From: Bacteroidales bacterium
GTDB lineage: Bacteria; Bacteroidota; Bacteroidia; Bacteroidales; UBA932
Reading direction: 5' to 3'
Assembly: GCA_024398075.1 (NCBI GenBank)
Contig: JAKSJM010000002.1
Location: 1-64,000 of the forward strand
DNA: 64,000 bases
Of the stretch, positions 28,350 to 36,491 are shown in pieces. Below the pieces are notes generated by a model. The model did not search any database. It had not been told where the DNA came from and saw only the letters and a list, made by a program, of their open reading frames with translations. The position numbers and the translations under genes are program-made. Within the stretch, counting starts at the first letter, position 1, and every line of letters starts with the position of its first letter.

Positions 28350-28511
28350 TTACGAAATCTTATTGAAAAGGGCGAGAGTAGTTACACCCTGCTCATTATT
28401 CACGATCAATGTATCAGAATAGCTATGCTTGTTTGCTGCGAATACTACTTCATTGTCGCCATGAGCCTCAACTTCTGCCTTGAGTTTCTCGATTAATTCT
28501 GTGGTCTTCAT
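28350..28511 (-). CDS. small acidic protein of unknown function (53 aa)
   Basis: A 53-residue open frame starting M-K-T-T-E-L-I-E-K-L-K-A-E-V and ending T-L-A-L-F-N-K-I-S, placed 22 bp downstream of aspS and directly before an intrinsic terminator. The first 17 residues form a charged amphipathic helix; the rest (E-V-V-F-A, T-L-I-V-N-N) is beta-prone. There is no signal peptide or membrane segment. The position between a gene and its terminator, sensible codon use and a compact fold pattern argue that it is translated. I recognise no family. Confidence 0.6.
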   Translation of the reverse strand: MKTTELIEKLKAEVEAHGDNEVVFAANKHSYSDTLIVNNEQGVTTLALFNKIS

Positions 28512-28533
28512 ATACTATAGAAATTAGGGGTTA

Positions 28534-30306
28534 TTAATTCTGTTCAACAGGTCTGATGTCAAGCATAAGCTCGTCAAGCTGTGTCTGGTCTATCTGTGAA
28601 GGAGAATCGATCATGACGTCGCGACCCTGGTTGTTCTTAGGGAATGCGATATAGTCACGGATGGTCTCCTGACCACCGAAGAGGGCACATACGCGATCGA
28701 AGCCGAATGCGAGACCACCATGAGGCGGAGCGCCGAACTTGAATGCATTGATGATAAAGCCGAACTTGTACTCAGCATCTTCCTTGGAAATGCCGAGCAC
28801 CTCGAACATTCTCTGCTGCATGTCTGCGTTGTGGATACGGATAGAGCCACCACCGAGCTCAGTGCCATTGAGAACGAAGTCGTATGCATTTGCGCATACT
28901 CTTTCGAGATCCTCCTTCTTGTCAGAGTAGAACCACTGCTCATGCTCTGGCTTAGGAGCGGTGAATGGATGGTGCATAGCGTAGAAACGCTGTGTCTCGT
29001 CATCCCACTCGAGGAGAGGAAAATCTACGATCCAGAGCGGTGCGAACACCTTAGGGTCGCGATATCCGAGGCGGTTACCCATCTCGATACGGAGTACGCC
29101 GAGCATGGTCTGAGCCTTTCTCTTCGCGCCGCAGAGGATAAGAACGAGGTCGCCAGCCTTGGCCTCTGCGGCCTCAGCCATAGCCTTAACATCCTCTGGA
29201 GTATAGAATTTGTCTACTGAAGACTTGAAGGTTCCGTCAGCATTGCACTTGATGTATACAAGACCCTTGGCACCCACCTGAGGACGCTTTACCCACTCTG
29301 TGAGGGCATCAAGCTCCTTTCTGGTGTACTCTGCACAGCCTTCGGCTGCAATGGCTCCGACATACTCCACGCTGTCGAACACGCTGAAGCCGTGTCCCTG
29401 CGCGAGGGATGTGATCTCGTGAATCTTCATGCCGAAGCGTACATCTGGCTTGTCTGAACCATAGAAATCCATCGCGTCATACCAACTCATGCGAGGGAGT
29501 GGATCAGGGATGTCCACGCCGATGGCGTTCTTGAACATCTGACGCATCATGCCTTCGAATGTGTTCAATACATCCTCCTGCTCCACGAACGACATCTCGC
29601 AGTCGATCTGGGTGAACTCAGGCTGACGGTCAGCGCGAAGATCCTCATCACGGAAGCACCTCACAATCTGGAAGTAACGATCATATCCAGAAACCATGAG
29701 CAACTGCTTGAAGGTCTGAGGGCTCTGTGGAAGAGCGTAGAACTGACCAGGGTTCATACGTGAAGGAACGACGAAGTCGCGAGCTCCTTCTGGGGTCGAC
29801 TTGATGAGGTATGGGGTCTCAATCTCCATGAATCCTTCCTTGTCGAGGTATGAGCGGATCTCCTGTGCGAGGCGGTGGCGGAGTGCCAATGCTCTCTGAA
29901 GAGGAGGTCTGCGAAGGTCAAGATATCTATACTTCGCACGTATATCCTCACCACCGTCACTCTCCTCTTCGATAGTGAATGGAGGAGTCACTGACTTGTT
30001 AAGGATATTGATGCTTTCTACGGTGATTTCTACGTCGCCAGTAGCCATCTTAGCATTCTTTGCCTGTCTCTCAACGACTGTTCCCACCACCTGGATGACA
30101 AACTCACGTCCAAGTGAAGAAGCAGTTTCAATGAGCTCGGCTGGAGCTGTAGCATCTACGACGAGCTGTGTGATTCCATAACGATCACGCAGATCAATGA
30201 AGGTCATACCGCCGAGCTTGCGTACCTTCTGTACCCAGCCTGCGAGGGTCACCTTCTGACCCACATTTTCAATGCGGAGTTCTCCGCAAGTATTTGATCT
30301 ATACAT
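28534..30306 (-). CDS. aspS: aspartyl-tRNA synthetase
   Basis: 590 residues, the bacterial-type AspRS length. N-terminal OB-fold anticodon-binding domain (G-W-V-Q-K-V-R near residue 23, [11 protein letters not shown]), then the class II core with motif 2 ([16 protein letters not shown] near residue 215), the bacterial GAD insertion domain (about 280-420) and motif 3 (G-G-L-A-F-G-F-D-R near the end). It charges tRNA-Asp. It is preceded by a 12-bp stem-loop at 30321-30349 and by fusA2; a degenerate -7 box (AATCTTTG) lies at 30318-30325. Confidence 0.97.
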   Translation of the reverse strand: MYRSNTCGELRIENVGQKVTLAGWVQKVRKLGGMTFIDLRDRYGITQLVVDATAPAELIETASSLGREFVIQVVGTVVERQAKNAKMATGDVEITVESINILNKSVTPPFTIEEESDGGEDIRAKYRYLDLRRPPLQRALALRHRLAQEIRSYLDKEGFMEIETPYLIKSTPEGARDFVVPSRMNPGQFYALPQSPQTFKQLLMVSGYDRYFQIVRCFRDEDLRADRQPEFTQIDCEMSFVEQEDVLNTFEGMMRQMFKNAIGVDIPDPLPRMSWYDAMDFYGSDKPDVRFGMKIHEITSLAQGHGFSVFDSVEYVGAIAAEGCAEYTRKELDALTEWVKRPQVGAKGLVYIKCNADGTFKSSVDKFYTPEDVKAMAEAAEAKAGDLVLILCGAKRKAQTMLGVLRIEMGNRLGYRDPKVFAPLWIVDFPLLEWDDETQRFYAMHHPFTAPKPEHEQWFYSDKKEDLERVCANAYDFVLNGTELGGGSIRIHNADMQQRMFEVLGISKEDAEYKFGFIINAFKFGAPPHGGLAFGFDRVCALFGGQETIRDYIAFPKNNQGRDVMIDSPSQIDQTQLDELMLDIRPVEQN

Positions 30307-30320
30307 GTTTTAGTAGCAAA

Positions 30321-30349
30321 GATTGGGACGCGACCCGCGCGTCCCAATC
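30321..30349. terminator. perfect 12-bp hairpin between fusA2 and aspS
   Basis: GATTGGGACGCG (30321-30332) and CGCGTCCCAATC (30338-30349) are exact inverted copies with a 5-nt loop. There is no long T-run after it on the minus strand, so it may be a terminator for fusA2, an mRNA stabiliser, or a leader structure. Confidence 0.6.
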
Positions 30350-30367
30350 CGATTATAAAGTGTTTGA

Positions 30368-32476
30368 CTATTCGTCTGTGTCGTTCGCTGCGTACTCAGC
30401 GAGGAGCTTAGCCTGGACATCTCCAGGTACTGGCTGGTAGTCCGCAAACTCCATAGTGAAGGTCGCGCTACCAGAAGTAATTGAGCTCAAGGTAGTTGAG
30501 TAGCGATAGAGCTCTGCGAGTGGAACGCGAGCCTTGAGGATAGAGAAGCCCTTGTCTGCGCCAAGGTCACCGAGGATACCTCTACGGTTCTGGAGATCAG
30601 ACATACAAGCTCCCTGATACTCTGCAGGAGTGATGACTTCTACGTTGTAGATAGGCTCAAGGATCTTTGGACCTGCATTACGGAATGCCTCCTTGAAAGC
30701 GTTACGTCCAGCGATGATGAACGCGATTTCCTTAGAGTCAACTGGATGCATCTTACCATCATATACGAATACACGGATGTCACGAGCGTAAGAACCTGTG
30801 AGAGGTCCCTCGTTCATCTTCTCCTTGATACCCTTGAGAATAGCAGGCATGAAGCCGAGATCGATGGCACCACCGACAACGCAGTTATAGAACTCGAGCT
30901 TTCCACCCCACTCGAGGTCTGTAGACTCAGAAGTCTTGACGTTGAGAACTGTATCCTTGCCATCAATGTTAAACTTGGTGTTAAGCTCGCCCTCTGCAGG
31001 ACAAACGAGGAGGTGAACCTCACCGAACTGTCCAGCACCACCTGACTGCTTCTTGTGACGATACTGAGCGGTAGCCACCTTGGTAATGGTCTCGCGATAA
31101 GGAACCTTCGGAGCGAAGAGCTCTACTTCTACACCGAACTCATTGTTAAGCTTCCACTTAACTACGTTGATATGCTGCTCACCGTTTCCACAAAGGATGG
31201 TCTGACGAAGCTCCTTAGAGTACTCTACGATAACGGTAGGGTCCTGAGCGGCGATTCTCTTGAGAGCATCACCAAGCTTCTGCTCGTCCTGCTGTACCTT
31301 AGCCTTGATAGCGCAACGATACTTAGGAGCTGGGAACTCTATCTTACCATAGTTAAGGTTTGCACCTACAGCACAAAGAGTGGTGTTTGCCTTAGGGTTC
31401 TTGAGCTTGACCACACAACCGAAATCACCTGCGTGAAGAGCCTGAACCTGCTCCTTCTTCTGACCAGCCACAGCGTAGATGGCAGAGAAGCGCTCCTTGT
31501 TCTGATTATTTGGATCTTCAAAGTCTACACCAGCGGTAACCACACCGCTCATAACCTTGAAGAATGACACCTCACCGAGGTGCTGCTCCATGTTATTCTT
31601 ATAGATGAAGAGTGAAGGCTGAGCGGTGTCGTCCATCTCTGGAGCACGGCCCACTCTGGTGGTGAACTCAAGGAGTCTCTTCACACCGATGTCCTTCTTT
31701 GCAGATACGCAGAAGATAGGATAGCACTCGCCGGCAGCGATACCGAGAGCAAGACCCTTTCTGATCTCATCCTCAGTGAGTTCGCCCACCTCGAAGAACT
31801 TCTCCATAAGGCCATCATCGTACTCTGCAGCCTTCTCGATAAGTTCCTGACGACGGAGCTCTGCCTCCTCTGCATACTCAGCTGGAATCTCAAGGTCCTC
31901 ACGTGTACCGTTTGCATCCTTGAAGTGATAGTACTTGTTTGTGAGCACGTCCACGAATCCATCAAATGCAGCACCTGTAGCTACAGGGAACTGGATGTTG
32001 ATGAGCTTCGAGCCGAAGTTCTCCTTGAGTGAAGCCATGGTCATCTCCCAGTCTGCCTTCTCGGCGTCAAGCTGGTTGACGGCGATGACAAGTGGAAGGC
32101 CAGCCTTCGCAGCGTAACGCTGGAATATGCCTGTTCCGACCTCGACACCCTGCTGTGCATTTACCACGAGGATACCGTTCTCGCAGACCTTGAAGGAAGC
32201 GAATGCGCCACCTGAGAAGTCATCTGAACCAGGAGCATCGATTACGTTTACCTTCTTACCGTTGAACTCTGCGTATATAGGAGTAGCGTAAACAGATCTG
32301 AGATTAAGCTTCTCGATCTCCTCGTAATCTGATACTGTGTTCTTATCCTCTACTGTTCCTCTTCTATCGAGCACTTTGCCTTCGAAGAGCATAGTTTCTG
32401 CAAGTGTGGTCTTACCGGACTTTGTAGCGCCGATGAGCACCACATTGCGGATGTCTTTGGTTGAATACTCTTTCAT
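30368..32476 (-). CDS. fusA2: EF-G2, divergent elongation factor G paralogue
   Basis: 702 residues with full EF-G architecture (G domain to domain V). The G domain is altered: G1 is GATKSGKTT (16-24) instead of G-H-V-D-A-G-K-T-T, G3 is DAPGSDDF (80-87) instead of D-T-P-G-H-V-D-F, and G4 is NQLD (134-137) instead of N-K-M-D. The His of G3 needed for GTP hydrolysis is Ser84. This matches the EF-G2 of Bacteroides thetaiotaomicron, reported to move ribosomes without GTP hydrolysis and to be controlled by the carbon-use regulator Cur; equal behaviour here is inferred. It diverges from rnhB and precedes aspS. Confidence 0.85.
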   Translation of the reverse strand: MKEYSTKDIRNVVLIGATKSGKTTLAETMLFEGKVLDRRGTVEDKNTVSDYEEIEKLNLRSVYATPIYAEFNGKKVNVIDAPGSDDFSGGAFASFKVCENGILVVNAQQGVEVGTGIFQRYAAKAGLPLVIAVNQLDAEKADWEMTMASLKENFGSKLINIQFPVATGAAFDGFVDVLTNKYYHFKDANGTREDLEIPAEYAEEAELRRQELIEKAAEYDDGLMEKFFEVGELTEDEIRKGLALGIAAGECYPIFCVSAKKDIGVKRLLEFTTRVGRAPEMDDTAQPSLFIYKNNMEQHLGEVSFFKVMSGVVTAGVDFEDPNNQNKERFSAIYAVAGQKKEQVQALHAGDFGCVVKLKNPKANTTLCAVGANLNYGKIEFPAPKYRCAIKAKVQQDEQKLGDALKRIAAQDPTVIVEYSKELRQTILCGNGEQHINVVKWKLNNEFGVEVELFAPKVPYRETITKVATAQYRHKKQSGGAGQFGEVHLLVCPAEGELNTKFNIDGKDTVLNVKTSESTDLEWGGKLEFYNCVVGGAIDLGFMPAILKGIKEKMNEGPLTGSYARDIRVFVYDGKMHPVDSKEIAFIIAGRNAFKEAFRNAGPKILEPIYNVEVITPAEYQGACMSDLQNRRGILGDLGADKGFSILKARVPLAELYRYSTTLSSITSGSATFTMEFADYQPVPGDVQAKLLAEYAANDTDE

Positions 32477-32580
32477 GTTTTATTATGTGATGATTTAGTT
32501 TATTCAAAAAAAAATTAACTCATGTTTTGCGAAGATGGGAAATAATTGGTAGAAAAACAATGAGAAGGCTCATTTTTTAC

Positions 32581-32588
32581 TAAATTTG
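32581..32588 (+). promoter_or_regulatory. -7 box of the rnhB operon (TAAATTTG)
   Basis: Matches TAnnTTTG and lies 24 nt before the rnhB ATG at 32613. A small AATGAG/CTCATT hairpin lies just upstream in the 136-bp divergent gap. Confidence 0.55.
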
Positions 32589-32612
32589 TAGTCGTTATAA
32601 AAATAATATAGG

Positions 32613-33248
32613 ATGGCCAAGCAGGTAAATCTTCCAGCGCGCATGGTCGCTGGGCGCCTGGAGGCGGGATGTGACGAAGCGGGCAGAGGTCCGCTGGCAG
32701 GTTCCGTCTTCGCCGCCGCCGTCATTCTTCCGGAAGACTTCCATCACCCATTGCTGAACGACTCGAAGAAGATGACAGAGAAGGAGAGGGACATCCTCAG
32801 GCCCATCATCGAGAGCGAAGCGCTGTCGTGGGCCGTGGAGGAGGTCACGGCTGCAGAGATCGACGAGCTGAACATCCTCTGGGCGTCTGTCACCGGCATG
32901 CAGCGAGCAGTGCGAAAGCTCAGCATGAAGCCTGAGTTCCTGCTCGTGGACGGGAACAAGTTCCGTCCATTCGATGGCATCCCATACCAGACTGTGGTGC
33001 ATGGAGATGCCACTTACGCCAGCATTGCGGCAGCATCTGTCCTCGCGAAGACATGGCGTGACGAGTATATGCGCAAGCTGGCGCAGGACTACCCAGAATA
33101 TGGGTGGGACAAGAACATGGGATACCCCACTCGCGAGCACATTGACGCGATAAAGAAATATGGCTACACCCCTTTCCACAGGAAGAGTTTCCATCCGAAG
33201 GAGCTGGAGCCCACACTTTTTGACAACATTAACGAACAGATAATATGA
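32613..33248 (+). CDS. rnhB: ribonuclease HII
   Basis: 211 residues. It removes RNA primers and single ribonucleotides from DNA. The signature C-D-E-A-G-R-G-P-L-A-G-S-V (residues 20-32) carries the first catalytic Asp-Glu pair, and V-D-G-N-K-F-R and G-D-A-T-Y-A-S-I-A-A-A-S-V-L-A-K-T supply the remaining acidic and conserved residues. Its TGA overlaps the next ATG by 4 bp, so it is coupled to the S46 peptidase. Confidence 0.95.
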   Translation: MAKQVNLPARMVAGRLEAGCDEAGRGPLAGSVFAAAVILPEDFHHPLLNDSKKMTEKERDILRPIIESEALSWAVEEVTAAEIDELNILWASVTGMQRAVRKLSMKPEFLLVDGNKFRPFDGIPYQTVVHGDATYASIAAASVLAKTWRDEYMRKLAQDYPEYGWDKNMGYPTREHIDAIKKYGYTPFHRKSFHPKELEPTLFDNINEQII

Positions 33249-35401
33249 AAAAGCTTTTACTCACCCTCGCAGCAGCGCTCATGCTTGCAGGCAGCGCACG
33301 CGCAGATGAGGGAATGTGGCTTCTGCCACTCCTGCAGAAGATGAATGCCAAGGCCATGTCAGACCTCGGCTGCCGTCTCACACCTGAACAGATCTACAGC
33401 ATCAACCACTCGTCACTTAAGGACGCCATCGTACACTTCGGCGGTGGCTGTACAGGCGAGATGATATCAAACGAGGGTCTTCTCGTGACAAACCACCACT
33501 GCGGTTACAGCCACATCCAGGCACTCTCCACCCCAGAGCATAACTATCTCGAGGATGGTTTCTGGGCAATGAATCGCGGCGAGGAGATCCCTGCACCGGG
33601 CCTCACCGTCACCTTCCTCCAGAGCATGACCGATGTCACCGCTGTGCTTCAGAAGGCTTATGACAAGGCCCTCAAGGAGAACAAGAAGGCCGAGAACAAG
33701 GAAGAGCTCGCAGAGGCAGCCATGAATGCTGCCGCCGAGAAACTCGAGGCTGACGCAGTGAAGGAGAACCCTAACTGCAGAGCATCTGTGACCAGTTTCT
33801 ACAACTCAAACGTATACTATCTCATCGTATCGAAGGTCTACACTGACGTTCGCTTCGTAGGCGCTCCACCTGCATCAAGCGGCAAGTTCGGCGGCGAGAC
33901 AGACAACTGGATGTGGCCACGTCACACCTGCGACTTCTCGATGTTCCGCGTATATGCCGGTCAGGATAATGAACCAGCAGCGTACTCTCCATCGAACAAG
34001 CCTTACGTGCCAGTACAGTCCCTCAAGGTGTCCCTCAAGGGCATCAATGACGGCGACTTCGCCATGATCATGGGCTACCCAGGACGCACCCAGCGTTTCC
34101 AGACCGCCGCTCAACTCAAGCAGATGCTTGACGTTCAGGACGTACGCATTGCCGCTCGCACCGTACGCCAGGATGTGATGTGGGACGCGAGAATGGCAGA
34201 CCCTACAGTGAACCTCCAGTACGCCAGCAAGTACGCTTCATCAGCAAATGGCTGGAAGAAGTGGATCGGCATGAAGCAGGCATTCGCGAACCTCGGCATC
34301 ATCGAGCGCGAGGAGCAGAAGGAGGCTGACTTCACCAGCTGGGTTGGCGCGAAGAGAAAGAGAGTCGAGAAGTATGGCGACGCACTCGACCAGATCGCAA
34401 AGGCTGTCGAGAGCTCAGCAGAGGCAGAGAAGGCATACACCCTGCTCACCGAGTCCATCTACCGCATCGAGCTCGTAAGCTTCGCATCTGCATTCAACAA
34501 TGCTGTCGGCAGGGCTTTGAAGGAGAATTCAGCAGACATGGCTGGCGCCCTCGAGAAGGGCTTCAGCACCGTAGCTAGACAGTACAAGGACTACAGCGAG
34601 GCACTCGACAGAAAGGAGGCCGCAGCGCTCATCAAGTTCTACCGTGAGAACGTGAAGGCGGGCGACCAGATCGCCCTCATGGATGCCGACATCATGACCA
34701 TGGACATCGACGAGTATGTAGCCAAACTCTTCGACGGCAGCTGCTTCACCTCCGAGGATAAGATGCGCAGCACCATCAAGCAGCCTTCAGACATCATGAA
34801 GGACCCTGCACTGCAGCTGTTCGCAAGCATTGCCCAGAAGGCACAGCAGTTCACTCCTGCGCTCATGGCAGCAGCAGGTCAGACCGCCGAGGCGAACAAG
34901 GCGTTCACCGCCGGTCTGCTCGAGTGGAAGGCAGGTGAGCCATCTTACCCAGATGCAAACAGCACCATGCGTCTCACATACGGAACAGTGAAGTCATATT
35001 CACCTAAGGATGGCGTGATCTACAAGCACTACACCACCCTCAAGGGAGTGATCGAGAAGGAAGACCCTGACAACTATGAGTTCCGCGTGCCTGCGAAGCT
35101 CAAGGAGATCTGGAATGCCAAGGATTTCGGCCAGTACGCTTCAGCTGACGGCCAGATGCCAGCATGCTTCCTCATCAACTGCGACATCACCGGCGGTAAC
35201 TCAGGCTCCCCTGTCATGGACGCCGACGGCTGCCTCATCGGTCTCGCATTTGACGGAAACTGGGAGTCAATGAGCTCTGACGTCATGTTTGAGCCAGACC
35301 TTCAGAGATGTATCTGTGTAGACATCCGCTATGTCCTCCTCATGATGGACAAGTTCGGTGGCGCAGGCTGGCTCCTGAATGAAATGAATATCGTAAAATA
35401 A
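33245..35401 (+). CDS. S46 family dipeptidyl-peptidase (DPP7/DPP11 type)
   Basis: 718 residues with a signal peptide ending G-S-A-R-A, so it is periplasmic. It is a chymotrypsin-fold serine exopeptidase that takes dipeptides off the N-terminus of peptides. The catalytic His is in L-V-T-N-H-H-C-G-Y and the Ser in G-G-N-S-G-S-P-V-M-D; the helical lid insertion fills the middle. In Porphyromonas homologues one S1 residue separates hydrophobic (DPP7) from acidic (DPP11) preference; I cannot place that residue with certainty. It is second in the operon, overlapping rnhB by 4 bp. Confidence 0.92.
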   Translation: MKKLLLTLAAALMLAGSARADEGMWLLPLLQKMNAKAMSDLGCRLTPEQIYSINHSSLKDAIVHFGGGCTGEMISNEGLLVTNHHCGYSHIQALSTPEHNYLEDGFWAMNRGEEIPAPGLTVTFLQSMTDVTAVLQKAYDKALKENKKAENKEELAEAAMNAAAEKLEADAVKENPNCRASVTSFYNSNVYYLIVSKVYTDVRFVGAPPASSGKFGGETDNWMWPRHTCDFSMFRVYAGQDNEPAAYSPSNKPYVPVQSLKVSLKGINDGDFAMIMGYPGRTQRFQTAAQLKQMLDVQDVRIAARTVRQDVMWDARMADPTVNLQYASKYASSANGWKKWIGMKQAFANLGIIEREEQKEADFTSWVGAKRKRVEKYGDALDQIAKAVESSAEAEKAYTLLTESIYRIELVSFASAFNNAVGRALKENSADMAGALEKGFSTVARQYKDYSEALDRKEAAALIKFYRENVKAGDQIALMDADIMTMDIDEYVAKLFDGSCFTSEDKMRSTIKQPSDIMKDPALQLFASIAQKAQQFTPALMAAAGQTAEANKAFTAGLLEWKAGEPSYPDANSTMRLTYGTVKSYSPKDGVIYKHYTTLKGVIEKEDPDNYEFRVPAKLKEIWNAKDFGQYASADGQMPACFLINCDITGGNSGSPVMDADGCLIGLAFDGNWESMSSDVMFEPDLQRCICVDIRYVLLMMDKFGGAGWLLNEMNIVK

Positions 35402-35408
35402 ATAATTG

Positions 35409-36485
35409 ATGACTGAAACTCAGATACTTGAAATACTGAAAAGCGTCAAGCATCCAGGCCGAGGGGACGTAGATATCGTCACCCTCGGCATGGTGCATTC
35501 AGTGGAGATCGCAGATGGCCACGTGACCGTGACACTTGGATTTCCTAAAAGGCGCGACCCGCTTACAGAATACCTCGTGGGCTGCACCAGGGCAGCGCTC
35601 ATCCGTGAGCTGCCTAAGGGCGCCGAGGGCGAGGTGAAGACCATCGTCGTCGAGGAGGCTCCGAAGAAGAAAAAGGCCAATGTAAACGATCTGGGCCTCG
35701 ACCAGGTCGCTGAAGTGCGCCACATCATCGGCATAGCCTCCGGCAAGGGAGGCGTCGGCAAGAGCACCGTAGCGGTGAATCTCGCTGTCGCACTCGCACG
35801 CCTCGGCTACAAGGTAGGTCTTGCCGACGCCGACGTCTATGGCCCATCCGTGCCGCTTATGACCGGTACGGAAGGCTTCATGCCGGATGCATTGGCTCCT
35901 GAGAATGAAGGAGAACCAGAGATAATGATCCCTATCGAGAAGTACGGAGTGAAGTGGATGAGCATCGGTTACTTCGCCGAAAGAGGCCAGGCGCTCATCT
36001 GGCGCGGTCCTATGGCTTGCAACGCCCTCAAGCAGATGATACTCCAGGTGAAGTGGGGTCCGCTCGACTTCCTTCTCATAGACATGCCTCCTGGAACAGG
36101 AGACATCCACATCTCCCTCGTGAACGACATCCCTATGCAGGGTGCAGTGATCGTGACCACGCCTCAGGCAGTGGCACTCTCCGACGTGGAGAAGGGCGCG
36201 AACATGTTCAGGAATCCTCAGATCGACCGCCCTATCTTCGGTCTCGTGGAGAACATGGCATGGTTCACTCCAGAGGAGCATCCAGACGAGAAGTACTACA
36301 TCTTCGGACGCGAAGGCGGTGCGAAGATGGCCGAAGGCCTCGGCATCGAGCTCCTCGGACAGGTTCCTATCGTGCAGAGCATCCGCGAAGGTGGAGACAG
36401 CGGCGAGCCAGTGGCTCTGGGCAGCCGTCCAGACTCGCTCGCATTCATTGAGATAGCATCCAGACTGGCTGAAAAGCTAGGTTAA
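35409..36485 (+). CDS. Mrp/NBP35 family iron-sulfur cluster carrier ATPase
   Basis: About 358 residues from the ATG at 35409 (a TTG just before it is less likely). An N-terminal MIP18/DUF59 domain (about 1-95) precedes a P-loop ATPase with G-K-G-G-V-G-K-S-T at residue about 110, the D-A-D-V-Y-G-P-S motif, and D-M-P-P-G-T-G-D. Family members bind and hand over Fe-S clusters. The C-x-x-C cluster site typical of the family is not evident here, since the tail lacks paired cysteines. It lies 7 bp after the S46 gene. Confidence 0.88.
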   Translation: MTETQILEILKSVKHPGRGDVDIVTLGMVHSVEIADGHVTVTLGFPKRRDPLTEYLVGCTRAALIRELPKGAEGEVKTIVVEEAPKKKKANVNDLGLDQVAEVRHIIGIASGKGGVGKSTVAVNLAVALARLGYKVGLADADVYGPSVPLMTGTEGFMPDALAPENEGEPEIMIPIEKYGVKWMSIGYFAERGQALIWRGPMACNALKQMILQVKWGPLDFLLIDMPPGTGDIHISLVNDIPMQGAVIVTTPQAVALSDVEKGANMFRNPQIDRPIFGLVENMAWFTPEEHPDEKYYIFGREGGAKMAEGLGIELLGQVPIVQSIREGGDSGEPVALGSRPDSLAFIEIASRLAEKLG

Positions 36486-36491
36486 CGACAC

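Noticed and set aside
32521..32580. AATGAG/CTCATT hairpin as a terminator
   Set aside because: No gene on the plus strand ends before it, and for fusA2 it lies upstream of the start; a 6-bp stem is too weak.
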